Positions 7,657-14,583 of a stretch of 20,806 bases of DNA are shown one piece after another. How positions within the stretch are numbered: position 1 is the stretch's first letter; each line of letters begins with the position of its first letter. Below the pieces are notes generated by a model. The model was not told where the DNA came from, searched no databases, and saw only the letters and a program-made list of their open reading frames with translations. Source of the DNA: SBAX01 sp964646605 (GTDB taxonomy: Bacteria; Planctomycetota; Phycisphaerae; UBA1845); NCBI GenBank assembly GCA_964646605.1, contig CAZYEX010000097.1, positions 1 to 20,806 of the forward strand, written 5' to 3'. The translations under genes were made by a program, and so were the position numbers.

Positions 7657-9084
7657 ATGACCGTCACACTATCATGTGATCAGGCCATCTTCACCTCCAT
7701 CCGCGGACCGATGGGGGAGGGCTACCGGATCGTCGCCGCCAGCAAGGGCCTGCGCGTCGAGGAAAAGCAGGCCATCACCCGTTACTCGCCGTCTCACGAT
7801 GCGCTGTGCTGGACGCCCACGGTTTGGAACGAGGACTCGATTTTTGCCGCCGCATTCTATCGCGTGTCCACCGGACGCCTGGTGGTCGCCTATTCTTGCT
7901 ACGCGGGCGCCGAGCACACCGGACGCGGCGGGCACCGAGTCTACACCCACAACGTCGTTTTCGACGAATCCGAGTTCCCCGCCTGCGGCTACAATCCCTT
8001 TAACGTCCTGCGTGCCATGATCGTCGCCGAGTTGAATCACCCGGAACTGAAACCCTCTCCGCTCCTGCCGGATCTAACCTTGAAGGTCGAGTCCGATCCC
8101 GCCGCCACCCCCGCCGCTTCGGCGTGGACCTCGCTCGATGCTCGCGTCCGCGGAATCGCCCTCACCCACTTGCTCGATCAACGCAACATGGTCCTTCCGC
8201 TGGCTACGGACTGGGCCGCCGCGGCGGAAACGCTCTATCTGGGCGTACCCGGTCCTTTGCGAAACAAGGTCTCGCTCGGCGCAGGACTGAGGTTCTCCGT
8301 GGGGCGCTGTCACCGACTTCATGTCTTCCATGACGAAAAGGGCGCCGCCCGCGTGCGCCTCGTCGGCCAACCCGTCGAATACGTCACCGCCGATCCGCCG
8401 CCGCCCGGCAAGACGGTCAAGAAATCGGCCTGGCTCACCTTCGTCGATCGGCACTGGGCTGCCGGCGATGCCCCGGCGCTATCGCGGAGAACCTCGCAGG
8501 CCTTCGGCGATCCCAGTCCCTTGGGACGCGAGCGAATCGGACTCCTCTACAACACCCTCGACGCCGTCACCCAAACGCCCACCGCGGAACTGCTGGAACT
8601 CGGACTGCGCCATCTGCGTGAGCGCGCCGACGGTGCCGAGAATGCGATCCTGCGCCAACTTGTGACCACCGCCCGCGGCGAGCTGTGCCAGCGCTTTGTC
8701 CGCACCCCCTGGCGCGAGCTTCGACCGCTCTGGTCCAACGTCGCGTCCGCATGGCGGCGAGGCGGGGATGACGCCGCCTTCGTCTGGCCCTTCGCCGAAA
8801 AGATGCTTCGCGCTCTCGCCGTCCAGGATCCGCTCGCCGCCGGTGAGGCCGCCTTGGAGTTTGCCGCGGAAACGCCCGCTGGAATCGCCGCCGCCGCCCA
8901 CGATGCCCTCATGGACGAAGTCCTTACCCGGCTCTGTGACCAGGCCGCTTCCGTCCAGCCCCAACTTGCCGATCGCCTGATCGCCCTCGGTTTGCGCTGG
9001 CAACCCCACCGTGCTCGCCGCCCCAAGGTTCTCCATCTCGCCGCCCTCTGCGAAAGCCTCCGCGCCGCCCAAGTCGCAACCTGA
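7657..9084 (+). CDS. GAP1-like GTPase-associated protein
   Basis: The 475-residue protein starts at ATG 7657, 23 bp after the GTPase stop, with GGAG at 7643-7646. Its N-terminus has the layout I associate with GAP1 N-terminal domains: an early strand (AIFTSIRG), then GEGYRIVAASKGL at about 20-32, and a later HRVYTHNVVF strand at about 93-102. The middle and C-terminal parts are Ala/Leu-rich and helical, as in GAP1 middle and C-terminal domains. No catalytic motif, signal peptide or membrane helix was found. Immediate linkage to a zinc-ribbon GTPase supports the assignment, since GAP1 proteins are defined by this pairing. Its role is presumably as adaptor or regulator of the GTPase; this is inference. 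The name here means GTPase-associated protein and does not claim GTPase-activating function. Confidence 0.6.
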   Translation: MTVTLSCDQAIFTSIRGPMGEGYRIVAASKGLRVEEKQAITRYSPSHDALCWTPTVWNEDSIFAAAFYRVSTGRLVVAYSCYAGAEHTGRGGHRVYTHNVVFDESEFPACGYNPFNVLRAMIVAELNHPELKPSPLLPDLTLKVESDPAATPAASAWTSLDARVRGIALTHLLDQRNMVLPLATDWAAAAETLYLGVPGPLRNKVSLGAGLRFSVGRCHRLHVFHDEKGAARVRLVGQPVEYVTADPPPPGKTVKKSAWLTFVDRHWAAGDAPALSRRTSQAFGDPSPLGRERIGLLYNTLDAVTQTPTAELLELGLRHLRERADGAENAILRQLVTTARGELCQRFVRTPWRELRPLWSNVASAWRRGGDDAAFVWPFAEKMLRALAVQDPLAAGEAALEFAAETPAGIAAAAHDALMDEVLTRLCDQAASVQPQLADRLIALGLRWQPHRARRPKVLHLAALCESLRAAQVAT

Positions 9085-9146
9085 GCCCTACGCCGACCAC
9101 GGTTCGCCCGATGCGATCCACATGCTAGACTCCCCCTACGATGTGG

Positions 9147-9165
9147 GACCGGTTTTCAACCGGTC
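9147..9165. repeat. 8-bp inverted repeat upstream of ftcD
   Basis: GACCGGTT and AACCGGTC are perfect arms around a TTC spacer, 30 bp before the ftcD start. It could be an operator, a weak attenuator or one of the window's many short hairpin repeats with a TTC/TTCA-type loop. Confidence 0.5.
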
Positions 9166-9194
9166 AATCGACGATACGTGCAACGAGGACGTCC

Positions 9195-10919
9195 ATGACC
9201 GAACCTCTGATCGAATGCGTTCCCAATTTCAGCGAAGGCCGCGATCCCGGCCTGATCCGCCAAATCACCGACGCCATCCAGTCGGTCACCGGCGTGACGC
9301 TCCTCGACGTCGATCCCGGCGCCGGCACCAACCGCACCGTGGTCACCTTCGTCGGTCCTCCGGAACCCGTTCTCGAAGCCGCCTTCCGCGGCGCTCAAAC
9401 CGCCGCGCGGCTGATCGACATGACCCGGCACAAGGGCGAACATCCCCGTTTCGGCGCGACAGATGTCTCCCCCCTCGTCCCCGTCTCGGGAATCACTATG
9501 GACGAAGTCGTTCCCCTGGCACGCCGTTTGGCAAAACGCATCGGCGAAGAGCTCGCCGTCCCCGTGTATTGCTACGAATACGCCGCGTTCCAGGAGGGTC
9601 GCCGCAACCTAGCCCACTGCCGCTCCGGTGAATATGAAGGTCTGAAAGAAAAACTCGCCCGCCCCGAATGGAAGCCCGACTTCGGTCCCGCGGTCTTCAA
9701 CGCCAAGTCCGGTGCGACGGCCGTCGGTGCCCGCGACTTCCTCGTCGCCTACAACGTCAACCTCAACACCACCTCGACCCGCCGGGCAAACGCCGTGGCC
9801 TTCGACATCCGCGAGAAAGGCCGACCCCAGCGTGAAGGCAACCCCATCACCGGGAAAATTGTCCGTGACGCCCAGGGAAACCCGGTCACCATTCCCGGCA
9901 CGCTCAAGGCCGTCAAAGCCATCGGCTGGTACATCGACGAATACGGCATCGCCCAGATTTCCATCAACCTCACCAACCTGAGTGTCACCCCGTTGCACGT
10001 CGTCTTCGAGGAATGCTGCAAGAAGGCCGATGCCCGCGGCCTGCGCGTCACCGGATCGGAACTCGTCGGCTTGGTCCCGCTCCAGTCCATGCTCGACGCG
10101 GGCCGTTACTTCCTCAAGAAACAGCAACGCTCCGTCGGCGTCTCCGATAAGGAATTATTGAAGATCGCCGTCAAGTCCCTGGGATTGAATGACCTGGTTC
10201 CCTTCAACCCCCAGGAGAAAATCATCGAATACGCCATCGCCTCCCGCTCCCGCGAGCCGCGGACTTTACCCCGCGCGGACGCTCGTGCCCCCTCGCGCCT
10301 CATCGACCGAACCCTCCAGGATTTCATCGAAGAAACCGCCTCCGAATCCCCCGCCCCCGGAGGAGGGTCGGTCTCGGCGGCGGTGGGGGCCCTCGGCGCC
10401 GCATTGGCCACGATGGTCGCCAATCTTTCCGCCCACAAACGCGGCTGGGAAGAACGCTGGGGGGAATTCTCCGACTGGGCCGAAAAGGGAAAAGCCTTCT
10501 ACGTCGAGCTTCTCCGTCTCATCGACGAAGACACCGCCGCCTTCAACGCCGTCATCGCCGCCTACGGACTGCCCCAGAGCAGCGACGCCGACAAATCCGC
10601 CCGCCGCGCGGCCGTTCAATCGGCCACCAAGCGGGCCATCGAAATTCCGTTGAAAGTCATGGAAACGGCCCTCGCCTCGATGGAAGTGATCCGCGCCATG
10701 GCTGACATCGGGAACCCCAACTCCCTCTCCGACGCCGCCGTCGCCGCCCTCTGCGCCCGCACCGCCGTCCTCGGCGCCTTCCTCAACGTCAAGATTAACT
10801 GCCCCAACATGGACGACAAGAAGTACGTGACCGACGTCCTCGCCCGCGCCGAGGAATGGCGACTCGCCGCCACGAACCAAGAACGCGACATCCTCCGGCT
10901 CGTCGAGGGCAAATATTGA
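9195..10919 (+). CDS. ftcD: Glutamate formimidoyltransferase-formimidoyltetrahydrofolate cyclodeaminase
   Basis: This bifunctional cytosolic enzyme of histidine degradation and folate one-carbon metabolism transfers the formimino group from N-formimino-L-glutamate to tetrahydrofolate (EC 2.1.2.5). It then deaminates and cyclises the product to 5,10-methenyl-THF (EC 4.3.1.4). Residues 1 to about 330 carry the transferase, opening IECVPNFSEGRDPGLI with DVDPGAGTNRTVVTFVG and HPRFGATDVSPLVP. Residues from about 365 form the cyclodeaminase, with the glycine-rich signature SPAPGGGSVSAAVGALG near residue 385. The 574-residue length is close to animal FTCD (about 541). ATG 9195 is preceded by GAGGA at 9185-9189; a longer frame from 9141 is unlikely. 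The 110-bp gap from the GAP1-like gene contains a small hairpin, so it may be a separate transcription unit. No other histidine-utilisation genes are in the window. Confidence 0.95.
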   Translation: MTEPLIECVPNFSEGRDPGLIRQITDAIQSVTGVTLLDVDPGAGTNRTVVTFVGPPEPVLEAAFRGAQTAARLIDMTRHKGEHPRFGATDVSPLVPVSGITMDEVVPLARRLAKRIGEELAVPVYCYEYAAFQEGRRNLAHCRSGEYEGLKEKLARPEWKPDFGPAVFNAKSGATAVGARDFLVAYNVNLNTTSTRRANAVAFDIREKGRPQREGNPITGKIVRDAQGNPVTIPGTLKAVKAIGWYIDEYGIAQISINLTNLSVTPLHVVFEECCKKADARGLRVTGSELVGLVPLQSMLDAGRYFLKKQQRSVGVSDKELLKIAVKSLGLNDLVPFNPQEKIIEYAIASRSREPRTLPRADARAPSRLIDRTLQDFIEETASESPAPGGGSVSAAVGALGAALATMVANLSAHKRGWEERWGEFSDWAEKGKAFYVELLRLIDEDTAAFNAVIAAYGLPQSSDADKSARRAAVQSATKRAIEIPLKVMETALASMEVIRAMADIGNPNSLSDAAVAALCARTAVLGAFLNVKINCPNMDDKKYVTDVLARAEEWRLAATNQERDILRLVEGKY

Positions 10920-11179
10920 TCGTCCGGCCTGGGGCATGGCGGGCAACCCCAGCCCCGTTCACGGGGCTTCCCCGCCGGGCGGAAACGCCGCTGAAGCGGC
11001 GTCACGCACGGGCCCTTCCACGCTGTTTCCAAACCCTGCACGCGACACGCAACTCGCGGCGGGCTTGATCGCGCCGTTGTCAGGAAAACCCCGGCCTCCG
11101 TGATCCAGTGCAGTTGAGTACATGCAATCATGGGTTCGATCGTGCGTCGCTCACGCGAGGCCGCGCTACATCCTGGGAT
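10920..11179. terminator. Convergent spacer with two palindromes, possible bidirectional terminator
   Basis: Between the tails of ftcD and the leftward cluster lie two perfect 8-bp inverted repeats: AGCCCCGT/ACGGGGCT at 10951-10968 around TC, and ACGCCGCT/AGCGGCGT at 10985-11002 around GA. Neither has a U tract, so intrinsic termination is only a guess; they also fit the window's hairpin repeat family. No gene is seen in the remainder. Confidence 0.4.
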
Positions 11180-11788
11180 CTACTTCTGCTTTTCGCCCTG
11201 GCCCTTGAGCGAACTCAGTTCCGCGCGAAGGGCGGCGAGTTTACCAAGTTCCTGTTGATGTTCGGCCTCCGCCTCGGCTTCGATGAGGCGGTCGATCTCC
11301 GTGTCGGAGACGACTTCGCCCGCGGCGCTCGTTTCCATGTCCTGCACCGCCACGTCCTCGATGGTGTCGAGGAACATGTTCATGCGCTCTTCCATGCTCT
11401 GCGACTGGACCATGGCCTTCTCCCAGTCCGCCTGGGTCTTCATGAGATCCGTTTCGCCGAAGAGCCGCCCGATTTCGCCGGCCATCAGCGACATGCTCTT
11501 GGCAAAGTCCGCCGACGCCTCCGCCTGACGCTTGATGAGCAAGGCGTTCTTCACCGAGAGAAGCTGCCGCTCGAGCATCTTGCGGATCGTCGCCGTTTTC
11601 TTGAGCGAACTCTTGATGAACGCCAATTGGGCGTTGTCGCCGATTTTCTTGGCGTGCTGGGCGTTGCCGATGAACTCGTCCTGAAACTTGCCCTGCTCGC
11701 GGATCGCCTTTTCAATGCGGCGGACCCCTTGGCGAATACGGATGTCCCGCTCGATGCGACGCTCTTCCGCGGATTTGAATAGGCCCAT
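11180..11788 (-). CDS. ESCRT-III/Snf7-like helical protein (202 aa), last gene of cluster
   Basis: The start MGLFKSAEERRIERD at 11788 is chosen over an upstream ATG at 11830 because GAGAGA precedes it and because many ESCRT-III proteins open with a short hydrophobic M-x-LF element and a basic helix. The protein is all-helical. It has a basic first helix at about 8-40 and a long second helix from AKKIGDNAQLAFIKSSLKKT through RKMLERQLLSVK. A Met-rich region follows (FAKSMSLMAGEIGRLF, then KAMVQSQSMEERMNMFLDTI). The last third is strongly acidic, with an Ala/Leu helix and a short basic C-terminus. This order (basic hairpin, Met-rich middle, acidic tail) parallels CHMP2/CHMP3-type ESCRT-III. Those proteins polymerise on membranes and drive scission; bacterial PspA and Vipp1 are established superfamily members. 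It has no membrane helix or signal. The ESCRT-III call is inference from pattern; a generic coiled coil is the alternative. Confidence 0.7.
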   Translation of the reverse strand: MGLFKSAEERRIERDIRIRQGVRRIEKAIREQGKFQDEFIGNAQHAKKIGDNAQLAFIKSSLKKTATIRKMLERQLLSVKNALLIKRQAEASADFAKSMSLMAGEIGRLFGETDLMKTQADWEKAMVQSQSMEERMNMFLDTIEDVAVQDMETSAAGEVVSDTEIDRLIEAEAEAEHQQELGKLAALRAELSSLKGQGEKQK

Positions 11789-11830
11789 GGTTTCTCTCGT
11801 GGTCCAAACAGCGGACCCTCCCACTACCAC

Positions 11831-12037
11831 CTACGCGTACCTGAGTCTCCCCTTGGGTTCAGGAATCTCTCGGCCAAGATCGCGGGCCGTCTCGACCCAT
11901 TCCAGCGCCACCCGTCGAACCGCGCGGAGCGCCTCGGCATGCGTACGACCATCCGCCATGCACCCCGGAAGCTCTGGAACCTCAGCCAGGAACGCTGCAT
12001 CCTCCACCGACCAGTAAATGATGATCTGATGCTTCAC
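11831..12037 (-). CDS. Orphan HicB-like protein (68 aa)
   Basis: GTG at 12037, with GGAG upstream, gives a 68-residue protein that carries the HicB-type partial RNase H-like fold. Visible hallmarks are the N-terminal strand KHQIIIYWSVEDAAFLAEVP, the turn ELPGCMADG, the helix THAEALRAVRRVALEWVE and the terminal GREIPEP. HicB proteins usually neutralise the HicA mRNA-interferase toxin. No HicA-like gene is adjacent, and no C-terminal DNA-binding domain is present. It sits between two helical proteins in the leftward cluster, 42 bp upstream of the last one, so it may have been recruited for another role or be a stray antitoxin. A longer frame from 12127 is out of keeping with the family start. 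Confidence 0.8.
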   Translation of the reverse strand: MKHQIIIYWSVEDAAFLAEVPELPGCMADGRTHAEALRAVRRVALEWVETARDLGREIPEPKGRLRYA

Positions 12038-12074
12038 ACATCTGCTCCGTCGGCGGGCAATCGGCAATTCTTCA

Positions 12075-12680
12075 TCACGCCTCCGGCTGCGCCTGTCGTT
12101 CCCGCACCGTCCGATCCGCCTCGTCAAACGCCGCTTGCGTATCCGTGATCGCCCCGGCGTCCATTCTCTCCCACACCTTCATCACCGTCTTGCCTGCGTC
12201 GGTCAGCCCCGCGGCGCCCTCATCCACCGCGGCCCCGATCGAGAGGATTTCGTCCAGCCGCTCCTGGTAGACCTCCGTCTTGACCGCGTCGGTCTCGATC
12301 AACCTGCCGAGCCTGAGAATGTCGGCCTCACTGACCAACCCCAGCTTCCCCGATTGCCCGGCGCGATCCGCATTCTCCCGCAGCATCCGCAATCGCGACA
12401 CCGTCAGCATTTCCTTGCTGCGAATGTTGAGCTGCCGAGCGAGCATCAACTGCTCGGACGTCTTGAGCTCGAACTCCTGGGCCAGCATCCGCCGAACTTC
12501 GGGCGTTTTCTCCGTCGCCCCGCGCTCGAAAAGCTGGTGTTTCGCATCGGCCAGCTTGGTGATGCGGTTGAGCAACTGCGTGCGGTCCTTCTCCAACAGC
12601 AGTTCCTGACGACGCAACTCCGAGCGCGTCATTCTCGACAGAGGCTTCTTGCGTTTCGTCAACCATTCGAGCAGGGCCAT
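12075..12680 (-). CDS. ESCRT-III/PspA-like helical protein (201 aa)
   Basis: This all-helical 201-residue protein starts MALLEWLTKRKKPL, again an amphipathic hydrophobic opening followed by a very basic first helix (RMTRSELRRQELLLEKDRTQ). A second long helix runs KLADAKHQLFERGA, then EVRRMLAQEFELKTSEQLML. The spacing KL-x6-LF-x2-G-x(6-8)-RR-x-LAQ is shared with the helical C-terminal half of the 486-residue neighbour, indicating that the two are related. The second half (SEADILRLGRLIETDAVKTE) is more acidic. There are no membrane segments or cysteines. It lies 20 bp after the 486-residue gene and is probably co-transcribed. The best guess is a polymerising membrane-remodelling subunit of the ESCRT-III/PspA type. 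Confidence in it being a real gene is high; the family is an inference. Confidence 0.7.
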   Translation of the reverse strand: MALLEWLTKRKKPLSRMTRSELRRQELLLEKDRTQLLNRITKLADAKHQLFERGATEKTPEVRRMLAQEFELKTSEQLMLARQLNIRSKEMLTVSRLRMLRENADRAGQSGKLGLVSEADILRLGRLIETDAVKTEVYQERLDEILSIGAAVDEGAAGLTDAGKTVMKVWERMDAGAITDTQAAFDEADRTVRERQAQPEA

Positions 12681-12700
12681 GAGGTGTCACTTAACCTGAA

Positions 12701-14161
12701 CTACGTCGGTTCCGGGTCCGCGGGACGACGCGACGCTTCGCGAGTCGATGGACCCTCTTGGATGTTGGGAACCGTCCCTGCCGACGGCGAGGAGCGCTCC
12801 GCGGGCCGCGTGGGCGTCGCCACCCGTGGGGCGGGAGCGACCTCGGGTTTCACCTTGTCGGCCTCGAACTCCTTGAGAATCGCCATTTCATCAGCCCCCG
12901 CCAGCGCCGTCTCCATGCCCATTTCCAGACTGCCCACCAACTCCGCGTCGGCCTTGAGCGTTTCCAGCAGCTCCTCCGCCTCCACGGCATGGGCCGTCAG
13001 TTCCGTCGAGTCCGGCAACTGCGCCATCTGCCCTTGCTGGATCAACGTCAGATTGTGAATGTCCGTGCTGATGATGTTGATCTGCTGATTGAGCATCGCC
13101 GCCGTGGTGTTCTGGCGGCCGATGTCCTTTCGCAACTGCGAGATCTGCGCCGCGAGTCGCCGCTTGGGCACCGACGATGTCGCCGCTTTGCCCTGAGCAA
13201 AGAGATCGGCCTCTTTCTGTTCGAGTTTGCCGATGTCCTCATAGATGCGATCCCGGCGTACGGAAAGGGCCGCCCGGCGCTCCGCCAGCATGTTGATCTT
13301 GGCCGACTCATGCCCCTCGCGGGAGAAAAGCTGCCGAATGCGGTCCAGGACGTTCATACCACGTTTCTCCGCCGCCGACGCGGGAGCACCGCGAAAGAGC
13401 AGGAATTCTCCATCTTTGGCCGCCACCTTCAAGTCCGGGTCCTCCTGCGTCGCCTCCTCCAGCCCCTGGCGTACCACCGCCTCCGGCAAGTGCAGCGTTC
13501 GAGCCAAGGACGACGCCGACAAGCTCCCCGTCAGCAGTTCCGCGCTGCGCTCCGCGATCGCCTCACGCACCCGATCCAGCTTCTGCTTCGCACCCTCGGG
13601 GTCGAATATTCGCAAAACGCGGGCATCCACCGAATCGCCCACCGCCGACGTCTTCCACCCATTGTGCCCGTCCGGCTCGATGAGGACCACCGTCGCATTC
13701 GGCGTCTCCAATCGCGCTTTTCGCGCCTCCTCCGAGAACCCGCTGGGACTGCATACCCCGATAATGTGCGCCGTCTTCGAGTTGCCCACCAACCGCCGAA
13801 CGTGGTCTACAAGCTCCCCTAACCCGATGGGCGGGGCAGGCGACGTTTTTCCGGACGCATAGTGGCCCAGCGGAGAAAGAACCGACGCGATCGCCACGCC
13901 CGTCTTCCGCCGCCAAAACCACAACCTACGATCGAACCCGCGAACGACGACACGCCGATTGCTCGGCAGCGACTTCAGCACGTCTCGATCAAAGATGCGA
14001 TTCGACGCCAGAAGGGCACGCAGGTGATCGCTCTCGTCCGCCTCCGATCGCTCCCAACGCGATCCGCGGAAATCCTTGCCCTTGGCCGACTCGAAGTTGG
14101 CCTCCACGCCGGAAAGAAAGTCCGTCTCGTGTTGCAGAGCCTTAGCGGCGTCGTTGGACAT
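12701..14161 (-). CDS. Multidomain protein: winged-helix-like plus ESCRT-III-like helical domain (486 aa)
   Basis: Four regions can be read. Residues about 45-190 form an alpha/beta domain with strands RRVVVRGFDRRLWF, AHIIGVCSPSGF and ATVVLIEP, reminiscent of a nuclease-like or Rossmann-like fold, but with no catalytic set that I can name. Residues about 205-258 look like a winged helix (SLSASSLARTLHLPEAVVRQGL, then a hairpin ending EFLLFRG). Residues about 269-437 begin MNVLDRIRQLFS and form a long basic-to-acidic helical domain with KLEQKEADLFAQGK, KRRLAAQISQLRKDIG and the acidic DEMAILKEFEAD. The rest is a Pro/Ser/Thr-rich tail. Winged helix followed by an ESCRT-III core is the CHMP7 arrangement in eukaryotes. 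It starts 15 bp after the zinc-ribbon membrane gene. The domain calls are by eye and unverified. Confidence 0.65.
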   Translation of the reverse strand: MSNDAAKALQHETDFLSGVEANFESAKGKDFRGSRWERSEADESDHLRALLASNRIFDRDVLKSLPSNRRVVVRGFDRRLWFWRRKTGVAIASVLSPLGHYASGKTSPAPPIGLGELVDHVRRLVGNSKTAHIIGVCSPSGFSEEARKARLETPNATVVLIEPDGHNGWKTSAVGDSVDARVLRIFDPEGAKQKLDRVREAIAERSAELLTGSLSASSLARTLHLPEAVVRQGLEEATQEDPDLKVAAKDGEFLLFRGAPASAAEKRGMNVLDRIRQLFSREGHESAKINMLAERRAALSVRRDRIYEDIGKLEQKEADLFAQGKAATSSVPKRRLAAQISQLRKDIGRQNTTAAMLNQQINIISTDIHNLTLIQQGQMAQLPDSTELTAHAVEAEELLETLKADAELVGSLEMGMETALAGADEMAILKEFEADKVKPEVAPAPRVATPTRPAERSSPSAGTVPNIQEGPSTREASRRPADPEPT

Positions 14162-14176
14162 GCGGATTTCGCTCGA

Positions 14177-14482
14177 TCACACCTTCCACCATTGCCGATC
14201 GCTGCTGCAAACGTCTGCGGGCAACAGCCTGGCCCCGCATTGACTGCAAAATCGCGCCTCGCGCTGTTCGACCTTGCCGCAAGTCGGTCGCGGGCATCGC
14301 ACCGCCCTTCGACGCCTGCCGCCGAAACACGCCTGCGGAGCCCGCCACGTCCCGCAAAGCATACTCCACATTCCTCGACCGACCAACCCGAAGATGCAGC
14401 AGACGACGTAGATCAGCCCGAAAACGAATGCCACGCATCCGAACACCAAGAAAAGAAAAACCAGAATCAGATCGCCATGCAC
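14177..14482 (-). CDS. Membrane-anchored zinc-ribbon protein (101 aa)
   Basis: The GTG at 14482 opens a frame with a strongly hydrophobic N-terminal helix at about residues 5-36 (LILVFLFLVFGCVAFVFGLI). A basic loop (GGRRRR at about 54-59) and a zinc-ribbon pair follow, C63-x4-C68 and C79-x2-C82. The topology is probably ribbon-in-cytoplasm given the basic residues after the helix. The ATG at 14478 is out of frame, so GTG is the likely start, with GAGGGCGGGGG upstream. It lies between the kinase and the 486-residue gene. The ribbon resembles those at the kinase C-terminus and the GTPase N-terminus, suggesting a shared adaptor role. No known family is recognised. Confidence 0.65.
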   Translation of the reverse strand: MHGDLILVFLFLVFGCVAFVFGLIYVVCCIFGLVGRGMWSMLCGTWRAPQACFGGRRRRAVRCPRPTCGKVEQREARFCSQCGARLLPADVCSSDRQWWKV

Positions 14483-14500
14483 AGCCGTCGCCCCCGCCCT

Positions 14501-14570
14501 CGTGTAGCGTCACCCCTTGTGGGTGACGACGAACCCGCTCTGTGCCGCCCAAGGTCGGCGCCGCTACACG
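14501..14570. repeat. 70-bp palindromic repeat element inside the leftward cluster
   Basis: Perfect 9-bp terminal arms CGTGTAGCG (14501-14509) and CGCTACACG (14562-14570) enclose two internal hairpins: GTCACCC/GGGTGAC at 14509-14527, and a GCCG/CGGC stem near 14544-14560. The first half is clearly related to 16295-16320. It fills most of the 101-bp gap between the kinase stop and the next gene and could fold in the operon mRNA as a processing or stability element. Confidence 0.75.
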
Positions 14571-14583
14571 CTTCAACATCCCG

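Noticed and set aside
9085..9194. Start of ftcD at the upstream ATG 9141
   Set aside because: The extra 18 residues span a palindrome, and the family start (TEPLIECVPNFSEG) with GAGGA fits ATG 9195.
10266..10946. Gly/Val-rich minus-strand ORF opposite ftcD
   Set aside because: It is the antisense frame of the conserved cyclodeaminase domain and has no family features.
10951..11002. Intrinsic terminators for ftcD and the leftward cluster
   Set aside because: The stems are perfect but no T tract follows in either direction, and similar hairpins occur elsewhere as repeats, so it is listed only as a possible terminator.
12758..13822. Plus-strand ORF of 354 residues opposite the 486-residue gene
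   Set aside because: Its Arg/His/Leu-rich composition is typical of an antisense shadow; the minus strand has better codon use and cluster spacing.
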